45,486 bases of DNA, taken from assembly GCA_938018185.1 (NCBI GenBank), contig CALIIW010000060.1, forward strand, positions 1 to 45,486. Reading direction: 5' to 3'. The DNA is from an uncultured Saprospiraceae bacterium (GTDB lineage: Bacteria > Bacteroidota > Bacteroidia > Chitinophagales > Saprospiraceae). Of the stretch, positions 1 to 8,186 are shown piece after piece (position 1 is the first letter of the stretch; each line of letters opens with the position of its first letter). Position numbers and translations under genes: made by a program. The notes beneath the pieces are model-generated. The model was not told the DNA's origin. It searched no databases and saw nothing but the letters and a program-made list of their open reading frames with translations.

Positions 1-97
1 AAAAATCACGCCAAATGAATTCAGCACATTTCTTGTACCCAGTGTTTACACACTGGCTGTAATAATGTCACTCCTCTGGCGTTTTTGGGCTTACTTC
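1..97. repeat. Dispersed intergenic repeat, copy A (cut by window edge)
   Basis: Nearly identical to 405-500 and similar to 26280-26375. It contains a short hairpin, CCAGTGT-TTAC-ACACTGG, and then a CGCC/GGCG-type end followed by a T run. The left part seen in the other two copies lies outside the window. It is non-coding. The hairpin plus T-run end could act as a terminator, but no gene is adjacent on the left to show that. Confidence 0.75.
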
Positions 98-282
98 TTA
101 ATAACCCGACATAAAATTTGCATTCTATCCATTAGGATGAAAAATGATTCCAGCGGGATCACCTTACGTTAGTCTTTGCGAGTGGGATATTATTGATGCC
201 TTTTCGTTTTAACATAAGTGGACTTCTCTGAAGTCCTCATTCCTTCCTTTTTTGAACCGATATTCTTAGGGATATTCAGACA

Positions 283-500
283 AAGATTAAATCATTGAAA
301 ATCAAACTTTGATAAATATCGAAATAAATCTTTTACCTCGTTTTAAGTAATAGTACTCGTAAAACAGGGCAATACTCGAAAGCCATTTTCATGATTTTTT
401 TTAAAAAATCACGCCAAATGAATTCAGCACATTTCTTGTACCCAGTGTTTACACACTGGCTGTAATAATGTCACTCCTCTGGCGTTTTTGGGCTTACTTC
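283..500. repeat. Dispersed intergenic repeat, copy B
   Basis: The right 95 bases match copy A almost exactly. The left 120 bases (from a 'cattgaaaatcaa' segment to 'cgaaagccatttt...catgattttt') align imperfectly with 26160-26280, so the full unit is about 220 bases. The hairpin CCAGTGT-TTAC-ACACTGG is kept. The rest of 1-610 holds no open reading frame of note; 570-610 is a run of short 'ttcgactt/ttcgcc' motifs just past the end of the fusion gene. Confidence 0.7.
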
Positions 501-610
501 AGAATAAGCCTATTTATCGTGTCCTCTTTTATATTTTATTGCCTTATGTAAGGAGCGAGGAGGAGTCTACTACCTTCGACTTTCGACTTTCTTGCTTCGC
601 CTTTCGCCTA

Positions 611-2599
611 TTATTTGCCTTTTCTTCGTAATACTTCTTCTGTTATCATGCGATGCTCTCTACTCATGTCTCCAGTTACGGATGAATTTTCTTGAGCTCT
701 TCTTATGAGATACGGAATAACGTCCGCTACAGGTCCATAGGGAACGTATTTGGCCACATTGTAGCCCGCTGCTGCAAGATTAAAAGTTAGGTGATCACTC
801 ATGCCATATAGTTGGCAAAAGTTAACATGTGGATGATCGTTGGCGATTTTTTTGTTGTGGATAAGTTTTGCAAATAACTGGGTACTTTTTTCATTATGAG
901 AAGCAACGCAACAAGCGATCAAATCAATGTGATCCATGCAATACCTAATGGCATCATCATAGTCTTGGTCCACGGCTTTTTTATTTAAATGGATTGGGGA
1001 AGTATAGCCTTTTTCTTCGGCGCGATCTCTTTCTTTACCCATGTAGGCCCCTCGAACCAACTTAGCTCCCAATATATAATTTTCAGCCCTTGCTTTATTG
1101 AAAGACGTTTTTAGAAATTCTAATCTGTCATGTCGATACATTTGAAAGGTATTAAAAACGACTGGACGTTTTCCGTTAAACTTTTTCATCATCAAATCTG
1201 TCAGATGATCAATAGCGTTTTGTATCCAACTTTCTTCTGCATCAATAAAAACTGAAGTACCTTCTTTTTCCGCAACCGCACAGATCTCTTGTAGTCTGGA
1301 ATGAATTTTATCAAATTCTTCTTGGTATGTTAGGGAAGCAGGTAGTGAGGGGTCAAAGTTTTCTAAAAGTTCAAATCGTCCTAAGCCAGTTACTTTTGTT
1401 GATACTACTGGAACGGATAAATTTGCCGCGGCAAATTTAACAGCCTTGATGTTTTCAATTTTTGTTTTTTCAAAGTCTTCTTCGGAATCTTTTGCTTCTA
1501 CGCCATAATCTAAAATAGATTGAGTCTTATACTGCCAAAGTTTTTTGACAGTTTGTTGGACTTCATCAAATGAGGTACCTCCTACAAATTGCTCAAAGAT
1601 GGTCGCTTTAATGATCGACTTGGCAAAAGGCAATTTATATTTCACTGCAAATAATCCTAAAGGAGAGGTAGTGTTCACTAGCCAAGCTTTATTCATCATG
1701 GCAAAAAGATTCTTTGCCTTTTTCAATTGCTTATCACTCTTAGCTTGAAAAGCAATTTCAGTATTCTTGAAGTTAATTGCTTTAAAGTCAGTTCCCTCTT
1801 GCTTTTCTGTGCTTTTTAAATCCATATCATTCCAAATTTTCCATGCCGCATCTGCCTGCAAATAAAGCATGTCTAAGCCGTTCTTTGTAATAGCTCCTTG
1901 CCGACTCCCTTTATCCAAAAATACGGTTTTTTCAGGATTGTAAACAAGGTCAAATAGTATATGTTTATTAGTTATGTGTTCGTAGGGGATCTTAGGGCTT
2001 TCAGCTGATTTGGGATGTGTCCCTATTGGAGAAGCATTAATGATCAATTGATTGGTTTGAATCACAGCTTTGGATAGATCCTCATAAGATAATTGATTCT
2101 CCTTTGGTTTGCGACTGACCTTGATCGAAGTAATCCCTAATTTTGTAAGAACAACTTCCACTGCATTTGAAGCTCCTCCCGTTCCCAATATCAATGCATT
2201 TTCGATTTCATCTGTTGATCGACCATTTTCCGCAAGGAAATCAAGAAAGGACATTTTAAATCCAATGATATCTGTATTATAACCTTTTAGTTTGCCATCT
2301 GGAGAGATCTTAACTGTATTGACTGCTCCAGCTACTTTAGCATCCTCATCGATTTCATCTAAATATTGAAGGATGCCTTGTTTGTATGGAATGGTAACAT
2401 TAAAACCTTGTAGTTTTGGAAAATTCTTTAAACTTTCAGGAAGGGTGCTAAGCGTTTGCAGTTCAATTAATTCATAAACATAAGGCAATTTCTCTAGCCT
2501 GAATTTCTTGGTGAAATATTTTTTCGAAAAAGAATGGCTAAGCGAATAACCAATTAAACCAAACTTGATATTATTATCAGTGACCATTTCTTTAATCAA
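611..2599 (-). CDS. Shikimate dehydrogenase-proline dehydrogenase fusion protein
   Basis: A 662-residue protein with two complete enzyme domains. Residues 12-258 are AroE (3-dehydroshikimate to shikimate with NADPH): shikimate-binding GYSLSHSFS, catalytic Lys73 in NVTIPYK, Asp110 in GYNTD, the LGTGGAS nucleotide loop near 138-144 and a C-terminal NGLDMLYLQAD. Residues 274-662 are an FAD proline dehydrogenase (proline to pyrroline-5-carboxylate): DAEESWIQ at 453-460, KLVRGAY near 513, QLYGM near 596, KYVPYGP at 617-623 and the substrate-binding RRAQEN. A polar linker of about 15 residues joins them (DNA 1781-1825), with no stop or frameshift. The first start is TTG at 2599, sharing TTGA with the stop of the upstream popT-like gene; ATG at 2587 (658 residues) is equally possible. 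The two enzymes are normally separate proteins in unrelated pathways. Confidence 0.93.
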   Translation of the reverse strand: MIKEMVTDNNIKFGLIGYSLSHSFSKKYFTKKFRLEKLPYVYELIELQTLSTLPESLKNFPKLQGFNVTIPYKQGILQYLDEIDEDAKVAGAVNTVKISPDGKLKGYNTDIIGFKMSFLDFLAENGRSTDEIENALILGTGGASNAVEVVLTKLGITSIKVSRKPKENQLSYEDLSKAVIQTNQLIINASPIGTHPKSAESPKIPYEHITNKHILFDLVYNPEKTVFLDKGSRQGAITKNGLDMLYLQADAAWKIWNDMDLKSTEKQEGTDFKAINFKNTEIAFQAKSDKQLKKAKNLFAMMNKAWLVNTTSPLGLFAVKYKLPFAKSIIKATIFEQFVGGTSFDEVQQTVKKLWQYKTQSILDYGVEAKDSEEDFEKTKIENIKAVKFAAANLSVPVVSTKVTGLGRFELLENFDPSLPASLTYQEEFDKIHSRLQEICAVAEKEGTSVFIDAEESWIQNAIDHLTDLMMKKFNGKRPVVFNTFQMYRHDRLEFLKTSFNKARAENYILGAKLVRGAYMGKERDRAEEKGYTSPIHLNKKAVDQDYDDAIRYCMDHIDLIACCVASHNEKSTQLFAKLIHNKKIANDHPHVNFCQLYGMSDHLTFNLAAAGYNVAKYVPYGPVADVIPYLIRRAQENSSVTGDMSREHRMITEEVLRRKGK

Positions 2600-3579
2600 G
2601 TTTGATTTGATTGATTACCTCTGTCCAAAATAAAAACAATTGCAATGCCTATTATAAAAGCAATAATCGAGAATACTAGATAGTTGTCTAATTGTAATTC
2701 TTGACTGTAAGCGCTTGGGGATATATTGATTTCCGACAATATCTTTTTAGCTGTCAATCCATCATCGTCTAAGATAATACTTCCATTTGAATCTCTAAGC
2801 CATTCTGTCGCTTTTCTCCAAGGCCAGATTTTATTTAAGGAACCTAACATAAAACCTGCAAGAATTGCTAAGGTTGTATTCTTATAATTGTTAAACGTCC
2901 AAGAAAGTAGTCGTGAGATTGTAGCCAAACCTGTGAGACATCCTAAAGCGAAAACAGCCATAGTCATTATCTTGTCCATTGCAAAGGTGGAAAGTAGGCC
3001 TTTCAAAGTGTCCTGTACAATGTAAGAATACATACCCATTAACAACAGTATAAAAGAGCCAGAAATGCCGGGTAAGATTAAAGCAGAGATTGCAATCATG
3101 CCACAGATAAAAACATAAAAATAAGATGTGGAACCTTCAGCTGGCAATGCAGTGGTAAGAAAATAGGCTACAATGGTTCCTATAATCAATGCAACAATCT
3201 GCAAAATTCCCCAGGAATTTATTTGCTTTCCAATGTAGATAACAGAGGCTAATATCAAACCAAAGAAAAATGCCCAAACGGCAGGTGGAAATGTTTCTAG
3301 AAGATAGGAGATTCCAAATACCCCAACAATAATTCCGAAAACCATTCCTATTCCTAGAAAGAGTAAAAATCTTCCATTGATCGCTTCCCATGCTCCTTTG
3401 ATACCAGTTTCCTTAAACCCATTAAACAGCTCGGGTCCGATTGCTTTTATACTGTGTAGAAGCTGCTCGTAAATACCTGTGATGAATGCGATTGTTCCTC
3501 CAGAAACGCCTGGAATAACTTCTGCCATTCCCATCGCTGCTCCTTTTAATATTAAGCCAATTGACTTTTGTTCTTTCAT
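2596..3579 (-). CDS. DUF368 membrane protein, PopT-type undecaprenyl-phosphate translocase
   Basis: A 327-residue polytopic membrane protein of the DUF368 family, members of which have been shown to recycle undecaprenyl phosphate (the C55 lipid carrier for peptidoglycan and surface glycans) across the inner membrane. Two internally related re-entrant-type motifs are visible: EVIPGVSGGTIAFITGIYE near residues 20-38 and ILPGISGSFILLLMGMYSY near 167-185, as expected for an inverted-repeat transporter fold. About eight hydrophobic segments cover the sequence up to a final helix near 305-320. A hydrophilic loop near 255-295 lacks family motifs. It overlaps the next gene (the AroE-ProDH fusion) by four bases, so the two are probably co-translated. 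The family is clear; the transport role is inferred from characterised relatives. Confidence 0.85.
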   Translation of the reverse strand: MKEQKSIGLILKGAAMGMAEVIPGVSGGTIAFITGIYEQLLHSIKAIGPELFNGFKETGIKGAWEAINGRFLLFLGIGMVFGIIVGVFGISYLLETFPPAVWAFFFGLILASVIYIGKQINSWGILQIVALIIGTIVAYFLTTALPAEGSTSYFYVFICGMIAISALILPGISGSFILLLMGMYSYIVQDTLKGLLSTFAMDKIMTMAVFALGCLTGLATISRLLSWTFNNYKNTTLAILAGFMLGSLNKIWPWRKATEWLRDSNGSIILDDDGLTAKKILSEINISPSAYSQELQLDNYLVFSIIAFIIGIAIVFILDRGNQSNQT

Positions 3580-3707
3580 ATTTATTTTAAAATAAGAATT
3601 GATTCACCTATCGATGATTGCGCTCCTAATAATTCTGAGCAAGTCTGCACAAGTTTTCTCTAAGCCAAACGAATAATCAAATAAGCGTATAAGCAATTAA
3701 AATCCTT

Positions 3708-4922
3708 TCAATGAGATCGGCCAAATATACTATTTCTTCTGTAGGCCTCATCCAGTTTTTCATCTTCAGCATCTTTTGCAATATTCGAATCTGATTGAAT
3801 GTCAAGTTTTGGCTGCCCAGCATCTACCCAAGCAGTATACCAACTACTGCCAATAGATTTAATAGAAGCTTGCATTCTTTGTTCTACCATTCCGTTCATT
3901 GCACTTTGATAGGCCGCTGCAAATGCTTTGCATTGCACTTGTACCGTCCTGTCCAATCTATCATCATAACACATTTGAGCATCTTTTGGAAAGCTCTCCT
4001 TCATTCTTTTTTCTATCAATAAAACAGAGTCAACATAGGAGTGGGAAGTAAAAACAATATCCCAAAAATATTCCTGTGGTTTTTCTATATACTCCGCTTG
4101 ACCAACAAAATAATCATAATCTGTATCTGCAAACAACTCTGGAATACGAGATTCCCAAAAAGCATGAATGCCAATTTGATCGGTAAGCTGCCCATTATAA
4201 TTTTCGGTCGTATGCAAAGGTACATGGGCGTCTCCAAGATAATGCCCCATCTCTGCTGCCAACCTCAATATTGATTTAATATTTTTTTGTTCAAATGCTT
4301 TGGTCAGTTTTTTTTGCATTTTCAATAAATGATAGGGGAGAATACCATAAGATGAAAACTCCTCTGAAACATATGCCGATTCAAAATTTAAATTTAAAGA
4401 AGGAAAGTTGCTTTTTAGTTTGGCACAATCGACTGGTCTTTCTTCTTCATAATAGGAAGGAAGGATTTCATGATAAATAAAATCTTTATAAGCTGCTAAT
4501 TCGATTGTTTTTCCTAAGGATGTCTTGACAGTTTTGCTTTCAAACATTTCTACATCTGGCAAGAAGAGGATGCTTGTGTCTCCATTTGCGGTGATACCAT
4601 GTACTATTGAATAGAGCGCCATCACATCAATCCACTTTCGTGGAACTTCATCAAAAGGTGCAGTACCCCAATGATCTAAATCAATATAATGCCTAACTGC
4701 CTCATGTTTTGTGGCATACCGACGCTTGTCAGGATCTACCGCGTGTTCAGAAATATAGTCTATATTTTGTTTGAAAAAGCCAATACATTCAGCTGGAAGC
4801 GTAAATACGGCAAGCCTGTTGATCCTTCTGTGTCCAAAAAAGCCCCAATCGATGGTAAAGGATTGGAATAAAAAGGCTGAAAAGGCCAATGCTAGAGATA
4901 AAAAGAAGAGCCTCCGTTTCAT
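3708..4922 (-). CDS. Secreted zinc-dependent S1/P1 nuclease-like protein
   Basis: A 404-residue protein with an N-terminal signal peptide (about residues 1-25) directly followed by WGFFGHRRI, the tryptophan-and-histidine start typical of the phospholipase C/P1 nuclease zinc fold, where the mature N-terminus itself ligates zinc. Further metal-ligand motifs are HYIDLDHW near 82-89, the signature EMGHYLGDAHVPLHTTENY near 225-243 and HAFWE near 254-258. The family cleaves phosphodiester bonds in nucleic acids or phospholipids; which substrate applies cannot be told. The length is somewhat over the usual nuclease (about 270-300), the extra being mainly C-terminal and in a middle insertion. It is a single gene, co-directional with popT 128 bases downstream. 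Confidence 0.82.
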   Translation of the reverse strand: MKRRLFFLSLALAFSAFLFQSFTIDWGFFGHRRINRLAVFTLPAECIGFFKQNIDYISEHAVDPDKRRYATKHEAVRHYIDLDHWGTAPFDEVPRKWIDVMALYSIVHGITANGDTSILFLPDVEMFESKTVKTSLGKTIELAAYKDFIYHEILPSYYEEERPVDCAKLKSNFPSLNLNFESAYVSEEFSSYGILPYHLLKMQKKLTKAFEQKNIKSILRLAAEMGHYLGDAHVPLHTTENYNGQLTDQIGIHAFWESRIPELFADTDYDYFVGQAEYIEKPQEYFWDIVFTSHSYVDSVLLIEKRMKESFPKDAQMCYDDRLDRTVQVQCKAFAAAYQSAMNGMVEQRMQASIKSIGSSWYTAWVDAGQPKLDIQSDSNIAKDAEDEKLDEAYRRNSIFGRSH

Positions 4923-5080
4923 CTGATAAAGCTAATGTTTTGGCAGATGAAATTTAGAATTTTTAGCAAAAAATTGAAAGCATAAAATTTATGCGTGCAG
5001 ATATTCGCTAAAGCCTTATAAAATGGAGAATTAAATTGGAGAAAAGCTTATAGAACAAGTATTCCAGAAGTCAGCATTCT

Positions 5081-5119
5081 AAGGTTTCGTGAACTACTTT
5101 TTTGTAGTCACGAAACCTT
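5081..5119. terminator. Strong hairpin between convergent-side gene ends
   Basis: AAGGTTTCGTGA at 5081-5092 pairs exactly with TCACGAAACCTT at 5108-5119, with a further CTAC/GTAG pairing inside. It lies 18 bases past the stop of the cytochrome-like lipoprotein gene on the minus strand. No T tract follows on either strand, so it may be an mRNA 3'-end stabiliser or a non-canonical terminator. Confidence 0.5.
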
Positions 5120-5136
5120 ATATAAAAGGATCTTTT

Positions 5137-5526
5137 TTAGTTTTCTGGATAACCAGCATCATGCCAGCAAGTCAAGGTTTCTATTTGATCATCGGTCAAT
5201 TCCATTGGAAAACCTGGTTGAACAAAAGCTGCAGGAGGCATTGTTTTATTTACTATGGTATTTGTGTTAAAGGTTCCACCATCTAAAACTGATTTTAGTC
5301 CAGCATAAGTCGTAAAATCATTTGATAACTCTGGGATGAAAGTATTTGCTCCTGTTCCATCGTGACAACCAGAATAAGCACAACTACTATTGATTATTTC
5401 CTTAACGGTACTTTCATAGTTGATCTCAGCGCAAGGATCAATTACAACAGGATCGTCATCAGAACAGGAAGTGGTCACTACAATCACAGCTAATATTGTG
5501 ATAAAAATTGTGGCATATTTCAACAT
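5137..5526 (-). CDS. Small lipoprotein with cytochrome c-like CX4CH motif
   Basis: A 129-residue protein. A hydrophobic signal ends in TTSC, giving lipidated Cys21, followed by an acidic SDDDP stretch that is typical of exported Bacteroidota lipoproteins. Cys49-AYSG-Cys54-His55 resembles a haem-binding motif of c-type cytochromes but with four residues between the cysteines. A later KTMPP segment and LTDDQIETLTCWHDAG agree with the end of a small monohaem cytochrome domain (Met as a possible sixth ligand, C-terminal helix). Haem attachment is inferred. It may be an electron-transfer lipoprotein or simply a cysteine-bridged relative. A Crp-type regulator gene lies upstream on the same strand with a 94-base gap. 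Confidence 0.7.
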   Translation of the reverse strand: MLKYATIFITILAVIVVTTSCSDDDPVVIDPCAEINYESTVKEIINSSCAYSGCHDGTGANTFIPELSNDFTTYAGLKSVLDGGTFNTNTIVNKTMPPAAFVQPGFPMELTDDQIETLTCWHDAGYPEN

Positions 5527-5620
5527 GTTAATTTATCATTTAAATGTAAAAATTAATCTTTCGTACAAATTAAGTCAATTTTTTTGTTTTATTTATTCAT
5601 CTACATTAACAATCAATGTT

Positions 5621-6160
5621 TTATTTATTTCGAGCAGTTTTTCCTCTGATTGTACTTAAAGCTTGCGGTGTCACACCTAGATAAGAGGCAATCATTTTTT
5701 GAGTAAGCCTTTGGGAAAGGTTAGGGTAAGCTTCCAAAAAGGCATTATATCGTTCCAAGGCAGAAGCACTCATTAGCATAATAACTCTGCGTTGTAAGAC
5801 AGCAATTCGCCTCATTGTCAGTATTTTATTCTTTTTCAATTGTTCTACAGACAAATCATCGCCAAAGAGAAGATTTCCAGGAACCAAAATTACTTCTGAA
5901 TCTTCTATGCATTCGATAAAAAGTTCAGACGGCCTGTTAAAGACTTGCGATTCAATGTCGGCGGTCACCCAGCCCTCTGGGGCAAACATAAAAATATGCT
6001 CTTTCCCTTTGTTGTCAATTGAATAGCTTTTTAATAGTCCGTGTTTTACAAAAAAAGCATTCGGATTGGTTTCTCCATGACGCTGTAGGATATCTCCTTT
6101 TTTGTAATTCTTAGTATGGGCAATACTGTCAATGTTTAGTATGTCGTTTATATTTTCCAT
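5621..6160 (-). CDS. Crp/Fnr-family transcriptional regulator
   Basis: A 179-residue protein. Residues 15-120 form a cyclic-nucleotide-binding-type beta-roll (KKGDILQRHGETNPNAFFVKHGLLKSY), and residues 130-179 a short helix-turn-helix with RLTQKMIASYLGVTPQALSTIR. The pattern is that of the abundant Bacteroidota Crp-like proteins. The phosphate-binding cassette residues of true cAMP receptors are not evident, so the ligand is unknown. The next gene on the strand, the CX4CH lipoprotein, is a possible target, but no operator can be defined. Confidence 0.85.
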   Translation of the reverse strand: MENINDILNIDSIAHTKNYKKGDILQRHGETNPNAFFVKHGLLKSYSIDNKGKEHIFMFAPEGWVTADIESQVFNRPSELFIECIEDSEVILVPGNLLFGDDLSVEQLKKNKILTMRRIAVLQRRVIMLMSASALERYNAFLEAYPNLSQRLTQKMIASYLGVTPQALSTIRGKTARNK

Positions 6161-6383
6161 TTCTCACTTTTTGACAAATTCCAAGTTGGATAAAAATATC
6201 GAAAATAAAAAGAAAAGCTTGCCCTACATTTTGGAAAGCATGATTTTCTAATTATAAGATTCTTGCAAGCTTTTTTAACTTTTATCTAAGTAATCATCTT
6301 AAATTGACAACTAAACACCCGATTATGTCTATTTAATACCTTTCCACATTAAAACCTTACCTTCAAACTTTATTTTAATTTGG

Positions 6384-6412
6384 TTGGTACATATTGCTTT
6401 GATATAAACTTG
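6384..6412 (+). promoter_or_regulatory. Weak promoter candidate for the methyltransferase-like gene
   Basis: TTG at 6384-6386 and TAAACTTG at 6405-6412 are separated by 18 bases, close to the Bacteroidota -33/-7 pattern but with one mismatch in the -7 box. It lies about 43 bases upstream of the 6455 start, in an otherwise AT-rich 294-base gap that holds nothing else recognisable. Confidence 0.3.
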
Positions 6413-6454
6413 CTCGGTTAGAAGACTATTCTATCACATTGCAAGTGTATCAAC

Positions 6455-8017
6455 ATGAACCAAGAACGTTTTGAAGTAGAATCATACAAAGTTTTTTCTG
6501 AAAGTTTAATTTGGCAACTAAATAGGGATTATTATCACAAGAGTGGGATAGAAGCTTGGAGTAAAGGAATTGTGCCTCATAATATTACTTCCAACTCCAT
6601 GGTAGGTAGAACCTATGCAGAACTAATTTTGGCTTTTTTAAAAGACCTCGCTGCAAAAGGAGAAACAACAGAAAAAGTTTACATCGTGGATTTGGGAGCT
6701 GGTCATGCAAGACTTGGATTTCACGTTTTAACACATCTTGAAAAATTAAGGAACTTACTAGATATGGTTTTACCACCATATTGTTATGTCCTTACAGACA
6801 TCGTCGAAGAAAATTTGAACTTCTTTAAAGAGCATTCCCAGTTGCAAGATTATTTCAAGCGTGGGATATTAGACTATGCTTCTTATGATGCTATTGAAGG
6901 TAAAAACATAGAACTTAGATATTCAGATATAACCATCAATAAAGGAGATTTGAAGCAACCTTTAATTGCTTTGGGAAATTATTTTTTTGACTCAATTCCG
7001 AATGAGCTTTTTTACATTCAAGATAATGAAATAAAACTCTGTTCAATTGCTTTGCATGCCTCAGAACATCCATCCTCTTTATTGATAGATCAGCTCTTAG
7101 AAAAGTTAAAACTTACTTACGATACAAAGTCATTTGAAGAACCATATTATCCTTCTGCTGTTTTTAATTCCATATTAAAAGATTATCAAACTAATCTAAA
7201 GGATACTTATTTATTGTTTCCTGAAAAAAGTATGCTTTGTCTTGAAAATCTAAAAGCACTTTCATCCAAAGGACTTATGTTGCTCTCCATGGATAAAGGT
7301 TTTCATGAGTTGGAGAAACTTGATAAAAAGAAAAAACCTGAAATTATAACTCATGGTAGTTTTTCCCTTTGGGTCAATTATCACGCCCTTGGTTCTTTTT
7401 GCGAAAGAATGGGAGGCAAAGCATTATTTCCTGATTTTTCTACTTTTCATCTCCAAGTAGCCTGCCTTTTATTTATGGAGAAAGCTCCCTCTTATACTTA
7501 TACCCATGCCGCCTACGATCACTTTGTAAATGAGTTTGGTCCTGATGATTATAATACTTTGAAAAAGATCAGCTATGCAAATATAGCTACTTTGTCTATA
7601 ATGGATCTCATTGCTTTAATTCGTTTAAGTGCTTACGATTCTACCTTTTTTCTAAATATCCTTCCTCGTCTTAAAAACCTTATTAAAAGATTAAGCAATA
7701 CCGATAGAGAAAGAATCGCTCAAACTTTAGATAAGATTTGGTTTTATTATTTCAATATTAATGAGAGCCAAGATCTGGCCTTGAACATAGCTGGGATGTT
7801 TTTTGATTTAGCTTACTATGAAAAAGCATTGGTTTATTTTGAACATTCTACAAACTCTTATGGGGTAGAAGCGGATACTTTTTATAATAAAATTCTTTGT
7901 TACTATCAACTGAGACAAGATGATAAATTTATAGAAGCTACCAAAGAAGCAAAACGACTTTTTCCAGATTCAGATTTGTTTGAGAAATTGAAGAAGCTTG
8001 ATTTGAATGCGGTTTAA
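6455..8017 (+). CDS. Methyltransferase-like protein with C-terminal TPR-like region
   Basis: A 520-residue soluble protein. IVDLGAGHARLGFHV near residues 77-91 fits motif I of class I SAM-dependent methyltransferases, and LIALGNYFFDSIPNEL near 171-186 resembles the strand-4 region (motif IV-like) of that fold. From about 420 to 515 the sequence becomes helical with paired-helix character (ALNIAGMFFDLAYYEKALVYFE), suggesting tetratricopeptide repeats. The substrate is unknown; relatives of the NDUFAF7/DUF185 type are one possibility but no diagnostic motif was seen. The last 19 codons and the following 59 bases are duplicated at 9242-9365, with the copy ending NAA-stop instead of NAV-stop. Confidence 0.62.
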   Translation: MNQERFEVESYKVFSESLIWQLNRDYYHKSGIEAWSKGIVPHNITSNSMVGRTYAELILAFLKDLAAKGETTEKVYIVDLGAGHARLGFHVLTHLEKLRNLLDMVLPPYCYVLTDIVEENLNFFKEHSQLQDYFKRGILDYASYDAIEGKNIELRYSDITINKGDLKQPLIALGNYFFDSIPNELFYIQDNEIKLCSIALHASEHPSSLLIDQLLEKLKLTYDTKSFEEPYYPSAVFNSILKDYQTNLKDTYLLFPEKSMLCLENLKALSSKGLMLLSMDKGFHELEKLDKKKKPEIITHGSFSLWVNYHALGSFCERMGGKALFPDFSTFHLQVACLLFMEKAPSYTYTHAAYDHFVNEFGPDDYNTLKKISYANIATLSIMDLIALIRLSAYDSTFFLNILPRLKNLIKRLSNTDRERIAQTLDKIWFYYFNINESQDLALNIAGMFFDLAYYEKALVYFEHSTNSYGVEADTFYNKILCYYQLRQDDKFIEATKEAKRLFPDSDLFEKLKKLDLNAV

Positions 8018-8076
8018 AGGTTTGAATTCGCATGTTCGCATGCTTGAATGTTCGAATGCTCTAATGCTCATCACCC
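7961..8076. repeat. Direct repeat flanking inserted gene, left copy
   Basis: 116 bases comprising the 3' end of the methyltransferase-like gene and the start of its downstream region. It matches 9242-9365 with two substitutions around the stop codon, a few in the tandem tract, and one missing 8-base unit. Positions 8030-8069 are five 8-base units of the GAATGYTC type. The match ends at CATCACCC, which in the right copy runs into the stop codon of the 9360 gene. Confidence 0.85.
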
Positions 8077-8186
8077 CGCAGGGTTCTTGTGGTTTGACTC
8101 TAAACCTATGTATGTATTGAATGTACTAATTATCAATTATTGGATTACATCCAAAAGGGTAGGAAAATGCTTCTAGCAGTCAATCT

